DNA of 64,000 bases, from positions 3,719,019 through 3,783,018 of the forward strand of contig NZ_CP088930.1 in assembly GCF_027594825.1 (NCBI RefSeq), written 5' to 3'. This document shows positions 43,122 to 52,628 of this stretch, in pieces; the first letter of the stretch is position 1; each line of letters opens with the position of its first letter. The translations under genes were made by a program, and so were the position numbers. The notes beneath the pieces were generated by a model. The model was not told the DNA's origin, made no database searches, and was given only the letters and a program-made list of their open reading frames with translations. Origin of the DNA: Serratia liquefaciens (GTDB lineage Bacteria > Pseudomonadota > Gammaproteobacteria > Enterobacterales > Enterobacteriaceae).

Positions 43122-44645
43122 TTAGCCTAGCGCAGGGGCAATTTCCGCCAGCGCCCGTTCGTCCTGCAATAGCGCCGCGCTGCTGGCAATGTCGGGCGCC
43201 AACCAGCGATCCTGATGGTAAGGTTCTACCCTTTGGCGCAGCTGTCGCCAGGCGCGCCCGGTACCTTCGCCGAAGCGTTGCTGTTGCAAAAACTCGAAGG
43301 CCTGGGCCGCCAGCAGGTATTCAATCGCCAGGATCTGGTTAACGTTGGCCAACAGCTTATGCAGCCGCAATGCCGCACCGGTCCCCAGACTGAGGTGATC
43401 TTCCTGCAGCGCCGAAGTGACATAGTTATCCACTACGCAAGGCTGTGACAGCTGGCGGTTCTCTGCGCACAGCGATGCCGCCACGTATTGGGCGATCATC
43501 ATGCCGGAATTGACGCCCGGCTCACTGACCAAAAATGGCGGCAAACCGCTGACCAGCGGGTTAATCAGACGATCGATACGCCGTTCGGCGATACCGCCGA
43601 GTTCGGCGATAGCGATCGCCAACACATCGGCGGCCATCGCGACCGATTCGCCGTGCGGATTGGCCTGTGACATGACGCGGAAGTTATCCGGCGTGCCAAG
43701 CAGCAGCGGGTTATCGGTGGTGCCGTTCAGTTCGGTTTCAATCTGTCGTTCGGCATGGATAATTTGATCGCGGCAGGCGCCGTGTACCTGCGGAATAGAG
43801 CGGATGCTCAGCGCATCCTGCGTGCGAATACCTTTGCTGGCGGCAATCACCTCGCTGCCGTTGAGCAGCGCCCGCAGATTTGCGCCCACCCGTTGCATGC
43901 CTGGGTGCGGTTTCAACGCCAGTATTTCCTCGTCGAAGGCGGCAATTTGTCCGCGTAAAGCTTCAAAGCTCATGGCACCCAACACATCTGCCCAACGGGC
44001 CAGTCGCCAAGCGTCGGCAAGCGCCAGGCAGCTCAGCCCGGTCATGCAGGGCGTACCATTGACCAGGCACAGGCCATCTTTGGCCCCGAGCGAGGGCTGC
44101 GCTATGCCTTCTTCCGCCAGCGCCTGAGCGGCGGCGACGACCTGCCCGCGATAGCTGACCTCACCGAGCCCGAGCAGGGCAACGCCGACGTGCGCCATAT
44201 GGGTCAGATAGCCGACCGACCCCTGCGACGGCACCTGGGGCGTGACGCCGCGGTTGAGCAGTGCCAGCAGCGCCTCAACCACCGGCCGTTGGATGCCGGA
44301 TTTGCCGTGGCTGTAGTTCACGATAGCGCAGCAAATAATGGCGCGGGTCTGTTCGTCGCTCAACGGTGTACCTACCCCGCAGGCGTGGCTCATCAAGGTA
44401 TTGCGCGACAGCTGCGCCAACTGTTCGCCGTGCAGTGCCTGGTTACAGAGCGCGCCCAGGCCGGTATTGACGCCGTAGGCGCGTTGTTCGCTGGTGACGA
44501 TTTGCTGGACGATAGCCTGCGCGTTCTCAATACGTGCCCAGGCCGTGTCCGACAGGCTGAGCGGCACCCTATGACGCGCGACCGCCACCACGTCCTGCCA
44601 GCGCAGCGGCTGGCGATCGATCTCTACTGAAGAAGGATAGTGCAT
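43122..44645 (-). CDS. Histidine ammonia-lyase-like protein lacking the MIO-forming Ala-Ser-Gly
   Basis: A 507-residue member of the histidine/phenylalanine ammonia-lyase superfamily. The fold landmarks are kept: YGVNTGLGAL (57-66), SHACGVGT, LVNGTP with N196, Q276, R282 and QEDH with E415. The electrophile site is not: where HutH in this same window reads [15 protein letters not shown], this protein reads GSVGYLTHMAHV (142-153), i.e. an exact three-residue gap at Ala-Ser-Gly. The tyrosine of QDPYSLRC is leucine (L279), and the phenylalanine of GGNFHAEP is proline (P330). It therefore cannot form MIO and is unlikely to be a normal histidase. The ATG at 44645 has GAGGA in front and follows the hutV stop by 10 bases, so it is the last gene of the hut operon. 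It may bind histidine or a related ligand, or have different chemistry. Confidence 0.85.
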   Translation of the reverse strand: MHYPSSVEIDRQPLRWQDVVAVARHRVPLSLSDTAWARIENAQAIVQQIVTSEQRAYGVNTGLGALCNQALHGEQLAQLSRNTLMSHACGVGTPLSDEQTRAIICCAIVNYSHGKSGIQRPVVEALLALLNRGVTPQVPSQGSVGYLTHMAHVGVALLGLGEVSYRGQVVAAAQALAEEGIAQPSLGAKDGLCLVNGTPCMTGLSCLALADAWRLARWADVLGAMSFEALRGQIAAFDEEILALKPHPGMQRVGANLRALLNGSEVIAASKGIRTQDALSIRSIPQVHGACRDQIIHAERQIETELNGTTDNPLLLGTPDNFRVMSQANPHGESVAMAADVLAIAIAELGGIAERRIDRLINPLVSGLPPFLVSEPGVNSGMMIAQYVAASLCAENRQLSQPCVVDNYVTSALQEDHLSLGTGAALRLHKLLANVNQILAIEYLLAAQAFEFLQQQRFGEGTGRAWRQLRQRVEPYHQDRWLAPDIASSAALLQDERALAEIAPALG

Positions 44646-44655
44646 TTGGGGTTCC

Positions 44656-45513
44656 TCAGGCACGGGCCACACTCATCGGACGGGGTTTTTGCACATTTTC
44701 ATCCAGCGCCAGGCGGCGTTGCACGAAGCGGTTAACGTATTCGTCGGCCGGGTTGTTAAGAATGTCCTGCGGCGTGCCGACCTGGATCAGTTTACCGTCC
44801 TTCAGGATCGCGATCCGGTTGCCGATGCGTACCGCCTCATCCAGATCGTGGGTGATAAACACCAGCGTTTTGTGCAGCTCTTTTTGCAGCGCCAGCAGTT
44901 GATCCTGCATCTCGGCGCGAATCAACGGATCCAGTGCGCTGAAGGCTTCGTCCAGCAAAATGATATCGGTATCGGTGGCCAGCGCACGCGCCAGCCCGAC
45001 GCGTTGACGCATGCCGCCGGAGAGTTGATGCGGATAGGATTTCTCATAGCCCTTCAACCCTACGGTGTTGATCCAGTGCAGCGCACGCTCCTGATACACC
45101 TCTTTATTCTCCCCCCGCACTTTCAGGCCATAGCCCACGTTGTCCAGCACCGTTTTGTGCGGCAGCAGGCCAAAGCTCTGAAACACCATGCTGATCTTGT
45201 GGCGACGGAAGTGCTCAAGCTGCTTTTCGTCGTAGCGCAGGATATCTTCACCGTCTACCAGGATCTGGCCGCTGGTGGGATCGATCAGGCGGTTAAAGTG
45301 ACGCACCAAGGTGGATTTTCCCGATCCGGACAGGCCCATGATCACGAAGATCTCACCGGCTTCGATCGACATCGACAGATCGTGCACGCCGATCACGCAG
45401 TCCGTCGCGGCCTGCACTTCCTGCTTGGTTTTTCCTTGTTGGCTCAGCGCCAATGCCGCCGCCGTTTTATGGCCGAAGATCTTGTAGACGTTTTTGATTT
45501 CTATTTTGTTCAT
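44656..45513 (-). CDS. hutV: ABC transporter ATPase, HutV type (quaternary amine/histidine uptake)
   Basis: ATP-binding subunit of an osmoprotectant-class importer. The P-loop GLSGSGKST is at 60-68, the Q-loop in MVFQSFGLLPHKT, the signature LSGGMRQ at 164-170, and Walker B in IILLDEAFSALD. At 285 residues it lacks the C-terminal CBS pair of ProV, the subunit that senses osmolarity. This agrees with a nutrient importer such as Pseudomonas HutV rather than ProU. It starts 5 bp after hutW. Confidence 0.82.
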   Translation of the reverse strand: MNKIEIKNVYKIFGHKTAAALALSQQGKTKQEVQAATDCVIGVHDLSMSIEAGEIFVIMGLSGSGKSTLVRHFNRLIDPTSGQILVDGEDILRYDEKQLEHFRRHKISMVFQSFGLLPHKTVLDNVGYGLKVRGENKEVYQERALHWINTVGLKGYEKSYPHQLSGGMRQRVGLARALATDTDIILLDEAFSALDPLIRAEMQDQLLALQKELHKTLVFITHDLDEAVRIGNRIAILKDGKLIQVGTPQDILNNPADEYVNRFVQRRLALDENVQKPRPMSVARA

Positions 45514-45518
45514 CGGGG

Positions 45519-46364
45519 TTACCTCGCAACGGCGGTGCGGCCGTAAGCCTGAGTGATGCGATCAATGACCACGGCCAGAATGACGATCGCCAGCCCGGCT
45601 TCCAGTCCCAGCCCGACGTTCAGCGTCTGAATGCCCACCAACACGTCTTCGCCCAACCCACGAGCGCCGATCATTGACGCGACCACGACCATCGACAACG
45701 ACATCATGGTGGTCTGGTTGATACCGGCCATGATGCTCGGCAGCGCCAACGGCAACTGGACGCCGAACAGCTTCTGCCAGCGGTTGGCGCCAAAGGCGGT
45801 CACGGACTCCATCACTTCCTTGTCCACCTGGCGGATGCCCAAATCGGTCAGGCGGATCAGCGGTGGCGTGGCGTAGATCACCGTTGCCAGAATGGCCGGC
45901 ACCTTGCCCAGGCCGAACAGCATCAATACCGGGATCAGGTAGACGAAGCTCGGCATGGTTTGCATCACGTCCATCAGCGGCATCATCACCGCCCTTACGC
46001 GATCGCTACGCGCCGCCAATATGCCTTGCGGAATGCCGATAATCACCGCCAGCAGCGTGGCGACCAGTACCAGCGCCAGGGTTTGCATCAATTTGTCCCA
46101 CATCCCGGCGGTACCGACCAGCAGCAACAGGCCGACGATCACCAGGGTTGGCAGCCAACGGCGGGTGGCGTGCCAGGCCAGTAGCCCGACCACGGCCAGC
46201 ATCACCCACCATGGGGTGGCGCGCAGCAGGCTTTCGAGGTGGATCACCGCCCACAGCAGGGTGTCGGAGATCTTGCGGAACATATCGCCATAGTTGGTGA
46301 CCAACACGTCGACCCAGCGGTTGATCCAATCGGCGATGGAAAAGGTAAAGCGTTCTGGAAACAT
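45519..46364 (-). CDS. hutW: ABC transporter permease, HutW type
   Basis: Inner-membrane permease of the ProW family, 281 residues, with about seven hydrophobic segments. The coupling loop region contains ESVTAFGANRWQKLFGVQLP, the expected EAA motif. MGINQTTMMSLSMVV-type sequence after it is conserved in betaine and histidine importers of this class. It lies between the binding-protein and ATPase genes of the same transporter. Confidence 0.83.
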   Translation of the reverse strand: MFPERFTFSIADWINRWVDVLVTNYGDMFRKISDTLLWAVIHLESLLRATPWWVMLAVVGLLAWHATRRWLPTLVIVGLLLLVGTAGMWDKLMQTLALVLVATLLAVIIGIPQGILAARSDRVRAVMMPLMDVMQTMPSFVYLIPVLMLFGLGKVPAILATVIYATPPLIRLTDLGIRQVDKEVMESVTAFGANRWQKLFGVQLPLALPSIMAGINQTTMMSLSMVVVASMIGARGLGEDVLVGIQTLNVGLGLEAGLAIVILAVVIDRITQAYGRTAVAR

Positions 46365-46430
46365 AAATTTCCCCTGTCTGGCCCGAAACCTATCCGATTA
46401 CGGGTGGGTGTTCACGGAATGCCAAAGCGG

Positions 46431-47396
46431 TTACAAGGAAGCCTGAATTTTTTTCGCTGCGTCTTCGCTGACCCACTGTTTCCAGATATCCGGGTGCTGC
46501 TTGAAGAACTCCAGCGCCAGCTTCTGGGAGCTGATGCGTTCCTTGCTCATGCGCGCCAGATTCTGGTTAACCAGATCGAGCGGCAGATTCACTTTTGACA
46601 ACACCTGCACCAGCTCAGGTGCCTGCTGGTTAAACACGCTGGAAATGCCGACCTTGATGTGGATGTTCTTGTCCACGCCAGGCTCTTCCAGTTTCACCAG
46701 ATCGAGCTGGCCCATGATCGGGGTAGGGGACCAATAGTAGAAGAGGATAGGTTCGCCGCGGCGGTAGCTGGAAAGAATGGCGGTATCCAGCGCCGGGCCG
46801 GTGCCAGGACGGAAGTTGGTGAACTTGTCGTCCAACCCGAATTTTTTCAGGATCGCACTGTTGTCCAGTTCGCAGGTCCAGCCGGCCGGGCAGTTGTAGA
46901 AGCGGCCTTTGTCCGGCTCTTCCTGATCGCGAAACACCTGCACGTATTTGGCGAGGTCCGGGATGCTTTTCAGGTCCGGTGCCAGCGGTTTCAACTTACG
47001 CTTGGCATTGCCTTCAATCACATAACGCGGCACGTACCAGCCTTCAACCGCGCCGACAATGGGGGCACCGACGCTGACCGCTTTGCCGGCTTTCTCGGCC
47101 TTGTTCCAGACCTCACTGCGGCCGATCCACTCTTCGGCGAAAATCTGAATGTCGTTGGTGCCGACCGCCTGCTCCATGGTGATGGAGTTGCCCGGCAACG
47201 CGTCGGTTTTACAGTCGTAACCCTTTTGCAGTACGTATTGCATCACGTCGGTCAGCAGCATGCCGCTTTCCCAGTTCAGTCCGGCGAACTTGACCGGTTT
47301 GCCGGATTCGCACCAGCCTGCTGCGCGTGCGGAGAGGCTGCCTGTCATCAGCCCCAGCGCGATCAGCGGTATCCATAATTTGTGTCGTGTTTGCAT
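46431..47396 (-). CDS. hutX: ABC transporter substrate-binding protein, HutX type
   Basis: Periplasmic binding protein of the ProX/OpuAC class. A signal peptide ends near SARAA (about residue 25). The mature part has several tryptophans and two cysteine pairs typical of the family (WCESGKPV; CPAGWTCELD). From the ATG at 47396, preceded by GTGGAG, it has 321 residues; an in-frame start at 47522 would remove the signal from the N-terminus. Operon context (hutU, hutH, hutT) suggests histidine, or a histidine derivative, as ligand rather than glycine betaine. Confidence 0.82.
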   Translation of the reverse strand: MQTRHKLWIPLIALGLMTGSLSARAAGWCESGKPVKFAGLNWESGMLLTDVMQYVLQKGYDCKTDALPGNSITMEQAVGTNDIQIFAEEWIGRSEVWNKAEKAGKAVSVGAPIVGAVEGWYVPRYVIEGNAKRKLKPLAPDLKSIPDLAKYVQVFRDQEEPDKGRFYNCPAGWTCELDNSAILKKFGLDDKFTNFRPGTGPALDTAILSSYRRGEPILFYYWSPTPIMGQLDLVKLEEPGVDKNIHIKVGISSVFNQQAPELVQVLSKVNLPLDLVNQNLARMSKERISSQKLALEFFKQHPDIWKQWVSEDAAKKIQASL

Positions 47397-47448
47397 GTTG
47401 ATACTCCACTTTAATGACGAAGAGCCCGGGAACGGCGGGCTCGTGAGA

Positions 47449-48840
47449 CTAATACTGTGGTGAGGACGTGACGGGTGAACCCCCGCCTTTTTTACGCACC
47501 CACAACCAGTAAGCCAGGGCAAGGAAGGCTACCCACACCAACCCCACGTACAGGGCGATGCGGCTGTCTTCGAAGTAACCGAGCAGGCCGATGACGAACA
47601 GCATGAATACCGTCGCCAGTGCCGGTGCAACCGGCCACCAGGGCACCGGGAAGCTCAGTTTGCTGACCTCTTGCGGCGTCAGCGTGCGGCGCATGGCGAT
47701 CTGCGACAGCAGGATCATCAGCCATACCCAGACGGTGGCGAAGGTGGCGATGGAGGCGATGATCATAAACACCTGTTTTGGGATCAGGTAATTGAGCACC
47801 ACCCCCAACAGCAGGGCAATGGACATCACCAGCACCGTCATCCAGGGCACGCCGTTGCCGGTCAGGCGGGTGAAGCTTTTGGGCGCCTGACCTTCCTGCG
47901 CCATGCCGTACATCATGCGGCCGGCGCCGAAAATGTCGCTGTTGATGGCGGAAATGGCGGCGGTGATCACCACCACATTCAGCACGTTGGCGGCGGAACT
48001 GATCCCCAGATTGCTGAAGATCTCAACAAACGGGCTGCCGTTTTGGCCGATGCTGTTCCAGGGATAAATTGCCATCAGCACCAGCAGCGTCAGCACGTAG
48101 AACAACAGAATGCGAATCGGTACCGCATTGATCGCTTTCGGCAGCACCTTCGCGGGGTCTTTTGCCTCGCTGGCGGTAATGCCGATGATCTCAATGCCGC
48201 CGAAGGCGAACATCACCACCGCCAGCGAAGCGACCACGCCGCCGATGCCGTTAGGCATAAAGCCGCCGTGTTGCCACAGGTTGCTGAGGCCGGTAGCGTG
48301 CTGGGTCTGACCGAAGCCAAACAGCATGACCGCCGCCCCGCCGATGATCATCGCGACAATCGCCGCCACCTTGATCAACGACAGCCAGAACTCCATTTCG
48401 CCGAACACTTTCACGCTGCACAGGTTGAGCGCACCGATAAACATGATGATGCTGAGCACCCACACCCATTGGGCGACGTCCGGGAACCACAGCCCCATAT
48501 AGATGCCGAAGGCGGTGACGTCTGCCAGGGCAACAATCACCATTTCGAAGGTATAGGTCCAGCCGGTGAGGAAACCGGCCAAGGGGCCAAGGTAGTGACT
48601 GGCATAATGACCGAAGGAGCCGGAGACCGGCTGATGCACCGCCATTTCACCCAGCGCGCGCATCACCATAAAGACCGCTGCACCGCCGACCAGATATGCC
48701 AGCAGCACCGCAGGGCCGGCCAACTGGATGGCTCCGGCGGAGCCGTAGAACAGACCGGTGCCGATGGCTGAGCCGAGCGCCATAAAGCGGATATGCCGCG
48801 CGTTTAGTCCGCGTCTGAGTTGTGTTGTTTCGTTATGCAT
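47449..48840 (-). CDS. hutT: APC-family amino acid permease, probable histidine permease HutT
   Basis: Secondary transporter of the amino acid-polyamine-organocation superfamily with 12 predicted helices; 463 residues from the ATG at 48840. [20 protein letters not shown] at the N-terminus and the rest of the chain are close to E. coli ProY and to HutT of pseudomonads. The operon position next to hutH favours histidine (or urocanate) as substrate, but proline cannot be excluded from sequence alone. Confidence 0.8.
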   Translation of the reverse strand: MHNETTQLRRGLNARHIRFMALGSAIGTGLFYGSAGAIQLAGPAVLLAYLVGGAAVFMVMRALGEMAVHQPVSGSFGHYASHYLGPLAGFLTGWTYTFEMVIVALADVTAFGIYMGLWFPDVAQWVWVLSIIMFIGALNLCSVKVFGEMEFWLSLIKVAAIVAMIIGGAAVMLFGFGQTQHATGLSNLWQHGGFMPNGIGGVVASLAVVMFAFGGIEIIGITASEAKDPAKVLPKAINAVPIRILLFYVLTLLVLMAIYPWNSIGQNGSPFVEIFSNLGISSAANVLNVVVITAAISAINSDIFGAGRMMYGMAQEGQAPKSFTRLTGNGVPWMTVLVMSIALLLGVVLNYLIPKQVFMIIASIATFATVWVWLMILLSQIAMRRTLTPQEVSKLSFPVPWWPVAPALATVFMLFVIGLLGYFEDSRIALYVGLVWVAFLALAYWLWVRKKGGGSPVTSSPQY

Positions 48841-48887
48841 GTTGCTTCCCGTCGAGTTTTTACGGCAGAACAGGCACGCGCTATCCG

Positions 48888-48910
48888 CACCGGGTGGAAC
48901 GCACCCGGTG
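48888..48910 (-). other. Intercistronic hairpin between hutH and hutT
   Basis: Stem CACCGGGTG/CACCCGGTG with a five-base loop in the 100-bp gap. No T run follows on the minus strand, so it may protect the hutUH message or lower expression of the transport genes. Confidence 0.45.
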
Positions 48911-48940
48911 GGACAGAACAAACTGCGTGGTAGGTTTTAT

Positions 48941-50476
48941 TTATGCCTGGCTAGGCAGCAATGCCGCAGGCATCAGCGAGGTCAGATGACCGGTTGCCAA
49001 CAGCAGGCTGGCAGCTTCAATGTCGGGGGCGAAGAAACGGTCCTTGTCGTAGTAACTGACCTGCTCGCGCAGCACGCGGCGTGCCTGCTCCAGACTTTCG
49101 GTGGTTTTCAGGCCCTTGCGCAAATCCAGCCCCTGGCAGGCCGCCAGCCATTCGACGGCCAGGATACCGCGCACGTTATCCGCCATTTCCCACAGGCGGC
49201 GTCCTGCGGCCGGTGCCATGGAAACATGGTCTTCCTGGTTGGCGGAGGTCGGGATGCTGTCGACGCTGGCCGGGTGCGCCAGCGCTTTGTTTTCGCTGGT
49301 CAGCGCCGCGGCGGTGACCTGGGCAATCATAAAGCCGGAGTTGACGCCGCCGTTGTCCACCAGGAAAGGCGGCAGTTGCGACATGTGCTTATCCATCATC
49401 AGCGAGATGCGACGCTCGGACAGCGAGCCGATTTCGGCAAATGCCAGCGCCAGATTGTCGGCGGCCATCGCGACCGGTTCGGCGTGGAAGTTGCCGCCGG
49501 ACAGGACATCGCCCTGTTCTGCGAACACCAATGGGTTGTCGGACACCGCATTGGCTTCGACCTCCAGCACTTCGCTGGCCTGGCGGATCTGCGTCAGGCA
49601 GGCACCCATCACCTGCGGTTGGCAGCGCAGGGAGTAGGGGTCTTGTACCTTTTCACAGTTGCGATGCGAGTCGGACACTTCGCTGCGTTCGCCCAACAGG
49701 TGGCGGTAAGCGGCGGCGGCGTCGATCTGGCCACGTTGGCCGCGTACCGCATGAATACGTGCGTCAAACGGGCTGCGAGAGCCCAGAGCGGCTTCCACCG
49801 TCAGGCAGCCGGTGACCGTGGCTGCGGCGTACAGGTCTTCTGCGTCAAACAGGCCGCGCAGCGCGAAGGCGGCGGAAACCTGGGTGCCGTTCAGCAGCGC
49901 CAGGCCTTCTTTGGCCGCCAGCGTTAGCGGCTTCAGGCCTGCTTTGGCCAGCGCTTCGGTGGCGGGCAGCCATTCGCCTTGATAGCGGGCCTTGCCTTCG
50001 CCCAGCAGCACCAGACTCATGTGTGCCAGCGGTGCCAGGTCGCCGGAGGCGCCCACGGAGCCCTTCAGCGGGATGTGCGGATAGACTTCGGCGTTGACCA
50101 AGGCCATCAGTGCCTGGATCACTTCCAGACGGATGCCGGAGAAACCGCGCGACAGGCTGTTGATCTTCAACACCATAATCAGGCGCACCAGATTGTCGTC
50201 GGTCGGTGCGCCAACGCCGGCGGCATGTGACAACACAATCGATCGCTGCAGATTTTCCAAATCTTCAGGTGCGATACGGGTGGATGCCAGCAGGCCGAAG
50301 CCGGTATTGATGCCGTAGGTGGTGCGGTTTTCTTCGACAATGCGTTCAACACAGGCCACGCTCTGCTGGATTGCGGCGTAGGCATTGTCGTCCAACGTCA
50401 GGGTCACCGGGTGTTGATAAACTTCGCGTAGCTGAGCCAGTGTCAGTTGGCCTGGGCGGATAGTCAGCGCTTTCAT
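48941..50476 (-). CDS. hutH: Histidine ammonia-lyase (histidase)
   Basis: Eliminates ammonia from L-histidine to give trans-urocanate, the first step of histidine breakdown. The Ala-Ser-Gly that cyclises to the MIO cofactor is at 143-145 in [15 protein letters not shown]. The active-site Tyr (YGINTGFG), His (SHAAGVG), Asn (LLNGTQ), the QDPYSLRC block, the Phe of GGNFHAEP and the Glu of NQEDH are all present. 511 residues. Its ATG overlaps the hutU stop (ATGA), so hutU and hutH are translationally coupled. Confidence 0.97.
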   Translation of the reverse strand: MKALTIRPGQLTLAQLREVYQHPVTLTLDDNAYAAIQQSVACVERIVEENRTTYGINTGFGLLASTRIAPEDLENLQRSIVLSHAAGVGAPTDDNLVRLIMVLKINSLSRGFSGIRLEVIQALMALVNAEVYPHIPLKGSVGASGDLAPLAHMSLVLLGEGKARYQGEWLPATEALAKAGLKPLTLAAKEGLALLNGTQVSAAFALRGLFDAEDLYAAATVTGCLTVEAALGSRSPFDARIHAVRGQRGQIDAAAAYRHLLGERSEVSDSHRNCEKVQDPYSLRCQPQVMGACLTQIRQASEVLEVEANAVSDNPLVFAEQGDVLSGGNFHAEPVAMAADNLALAFAEIGSLSERRISLMMDKHMSQLPPFLVDNGGVNSGFMIAQVTAAALTSENKALAHPASVDSIPTSANQEDHVSMAPAAGRRLWEMADNVRGILAVEWLAACQGLDLRKGLKTTESLEQARRVLREQVSYYDKDRFFAPDIEAASLLLATGHLTSLMPAALLPSQA

Positions 50477-52164
50477 GCTTTGTCTCCTTGAGTCGCGGCC
50501 ACCATCGGCAGGTTCAAACCTTGCTCACGGGCACATTCAATCGCAATGTCGTAGCCGGCATCGGCGTGACGCATCACGCCAGTGGCTGGGTCATTGTGCA
50601 ACACGCGGGCGATACGTTCGGCGGCTTCATCGGTGCCGTCACAAACGATAACCATACCGGAATGCTGCGAGAAGCCCATGCCGACGCCACCGCCGTGGTG
50701 CAGGGAAACCCAGGTCGCACCGCTGGCGGTATTGAGCAGGGCGTTAAGCAGCGGCCAGTCGGAAACGGCGTCCGAACCGTCCTGCATGGATTCGGTTTCG
50801 CGGTTCGGGCTGGCGACCGAGCCGGAGTCCAAGTGGTCGCGGCCGATAACGATCGGGGCGGACAGTTCGCCACTGCGCACCATTTCGTTGAATGCCAGGC
50901 CCAGCTTGGCGCGCTGGCCCAGGCCGACCCAACAGATACGTGCCGGCAGGCCCTGGAAGCTGATGCGTTCGCGCGCCATATCCAGCCAGCGGTGCAGATG
51001 CTCGTCATCTGGGATCAGCTCTTTAACCATAGCGTCGGTTTTGTAGATGTCTTGCGGATCGCCGGACAGTGCAGCCCAGCGGAACGGGCCGATGCCGCGA
51101 CAGAACAGCGGACGGATATAGGCAGGCACAAAGCCTGGGAAATCGAAGGCGTTGTTGACGCCCATTTCTTTCGCCATCTGACGAATGTTGTTGCCGTAGT
51201 CGAAGGTAGGTACGCCCATCTTCTGGAAGGCCAGCATGGCTTCGACGTGTTCTGCCATCGACTGCTTGGCGGCGGTCACCACCTGCGCAGGTTCGGTCTG
51301 TGCACGTTCGCGGTACTCTTCCCAGCTCCAGCCTTTTGGCAGATAGCCGTTCAGCGGGTCGTGGGCGCTGGTCTGGTCGGTGACCATGTCCGGGCGCACG
51401 CCGCGGCGCACCAGTTCCGGCAGAATGTCTGCCGCATTGCCGCACAGGGCGATGGAGATGGCTTTGCCTTCGGCGGTGTATTTCTTGATGCGAGCCAGCG
51501 CGTCGTCCAGATCTGTCGCTTGTTCATCGACATAACGGGTCTTCAGACGGAAATCGATACGGCTTTGTTGGCATTCGATGTTCAGTGAACAGGCGCCTGC
51601 CAGCGTGGCGGCCAGCGGTTGCGCGCCGCCCATGCCGCCCAAACCGGCGGTCAGCACCCAGCGGCCCTGCAGGCTGCCGTCGTAATGCTGGCGGCCCGCT
51701 TCCACGAAGGTCTCGTAGGTTCCCTGGACGATGCCCTGGCTGCCGATGTAGATCCAGCTGCCGGCGGTCATTTGGCCATACATGGCCAGACCTTTGGCGT
51801 CCAGTTCGTTAAAGTGTTCCCAGGTGGCCCAATGTGGCACCAGGTTAGAGTTGGCAATCAGCACCCGTGGCGCGTTGCTGTGGGTTTTGAATACCCCGAC
51901 CGGTTTGCCGGACTGAACCAGCAGCGTTTCGTCTTCTTCCAACGTTTTCAGGGTGGCGACAATTTTGTCGTAGCAGTCCCAGTCACGCGCGGCGCGGCCG
52001 ATACCGCCGTAGACCACCAGCTCATGCGGGTTTTCCGCCACTTCCGGATCGAGGTTGTTCATCAGCATGCGCAACGGCGCTTCGGTCAGCCAGCTTTTTG
52101 CATTTAATTTTGTGCCGCGTGGCGCGCGTACATCGACATTGCGAACTTTGTTATTTGCAGTCAC
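50473..52164 (-). CDS. hutU: Urocanate hydratase
   Basis: NAD-dependent hydration of urocanate to imidazolonepropionate. The NAD+ acts as an electrophile bound in the [15 protein letters not shown] and [10 protein letters not shown] regions; the C-terminal part carries [19 protein letters not shown]. The best start is GTG at 52164 (V/M-TANNK), with GAGGA in front, giving 563 residues; in-frame ATGs upstream add unrelated sequence. It heads the hut operon. Imidazolonepropionase (hutI), hutG and the repressor hutC are not in this window. Confidence 0.95.
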   Translation of the reverse strand: MTANNKVRNVDVRAPRGTKLNAKSWLTEAPLRMLMNNLDPEVAENPHELVVYGGIGRAARDWDCYDKIVATLKTLEEDETLLVQSGKPVGVFKTHSNAPRVLIANSNLVPHWATWEHFNELDAKGLAMYGQMTAGSWIYIGSQGIVQGTYETFVEAGRQHYDGSLQGRWVLTAGLGGMGGAQPLAATLAGACSLNIECQQSRIDFRLKTRYVDEQATDLDDALARIKKYTAEGKAISIALCGNAADILPELVRRGVRPDMVTDQTSAHDPLNGYLPKGWSWEEYRERAQTEPAQVVTAAKQSMAEHVEAMLAFQKMGVPTFDYGNNIRQMAKEMGVNNAFDFPGFVPAYIRPLFCRGIGPFRWAALSGDPQDIYKTDAMVKELIPDDEHLHRWLDMARERISFQGLPARICWVGLGQRAKLGLAFNEMVRSGELSAPIVIGRDHLDSGSVASPNRETESMQDGSDAVSDWPLLNALLNTASGATWVSLHHGGGVGMGFSQHSGMVIVCDGTDEAAERIARVLHNDPATGVMRHADAGYDIAIECAREQGLNLPMVAATQGDKA

Positions 52165-52250
52165 AGCATTTTCCTCAAACAGTATCGGTGCAGATCCCAT
52201 GGTGCGGTGGGGTGAATCACCACGCCATAACAATGCGTAGGGTTTATTAA

Positions 52251-52279
52251 CATATACTTGTATGTACAAGCATATGCAA
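52251..52279 (-). promoter_or_regulatory. Predicted hut promoter with HutC-type operator
   Basis: The core CTTGTATGTACAAG is a perfect inverted repeat about a 2-bp centre, and the symmetry extends to 11 of 12 positions on each side (52251-52276). It fits GntR/HutC operators of enteric hut genes. On the minus strand TTGCAT and TATATG flank it with a 17-bp spacer, so a bound repressor would sit between -35 and -10. It lies 87 bp before the hutU start. Confidence 0.65.
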
Positions 52280-52542
52280 CACCGACCAGTGGGCGGCCAA
52301 AAAGGCATAAGAGAAAGTTATTCTTGTTTTAAATCAATGGCATGATTTCTATTTTGACGGCTGGGCCATTAGGCTCGCACTGAAGAACAGTGAGCTATTC
52401 AACAAAAATGAATTAAAAATGGGTCATTTTTGAGCGGCGAATCACAATAAATTTACATACCCATTACAAGTTAGGGCGAGCGATAAAAAAGTCCTATCGC
52501 TGGAGGGGGGGAAGCCGTTGACAGAGTGCTGTGTTGTTTTAT

Positions 52543-52618
52543 GGTAGGGGCAGCTGCATGCTGCGCCCAATAGCATAATCAATGGGTTAAATCGGGTCGA
52601 ACATGTTCGACCCCTACC
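52543..52618. repeat. GTAGGGG-type palindromic repeat (family B), full copy
   Basis: 76 bp bounded by GGTAGGGG and CCCCTACC. Inside are two hairpins: an imperfect GGGGCAGC/GCTGCGCCC and a perfect GGGTCGAA-CATG-TTCGACCC. It lies 10 bp after the MFS stop. Reversed, its first 35 bases match the copy after relA. Confidence 0.75.
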
Positions 52619-52628
52619 GGTTTAGCCC

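Larger units (their letters stand above)
52165..52628. promoter_or_regulatory. hutU upstream control region
   Basis: 464 bp without a gene. It contains the predicted hut promoter and operator at 52251-52279 and the palindromic repeat at 52543-52618. AT-rich DNA around 52430-52470 has a half CRP-like site (TGTGA on the minus strand near 52441-52450) that is not convincing. Confidence 0.6.

Noticed and set aside
44190-44230. Sequencing error or frameshift as the cause of the missing Ala-Ser-Gly
   Set aside because: The gap is exactly nine bases, the frame and similarity continue on both sides, and two other active-site residues also differ, which points to real divergence.
44656-47396. ProU osmoprotectant system (proVWX)
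   Set aside because: The ATPase lacks the CBS domains of ProV, and the genes lie inside a hut operon, so a HutVWX assignment is more likely; glycine betaine cannot be fully excluded.
47671-48771. 366-codon open frame opposite hutT
   Set aside because: Extreme His/Asp/Gln content is the reverse reading of hydrophobic membrane codons, not a real protein.
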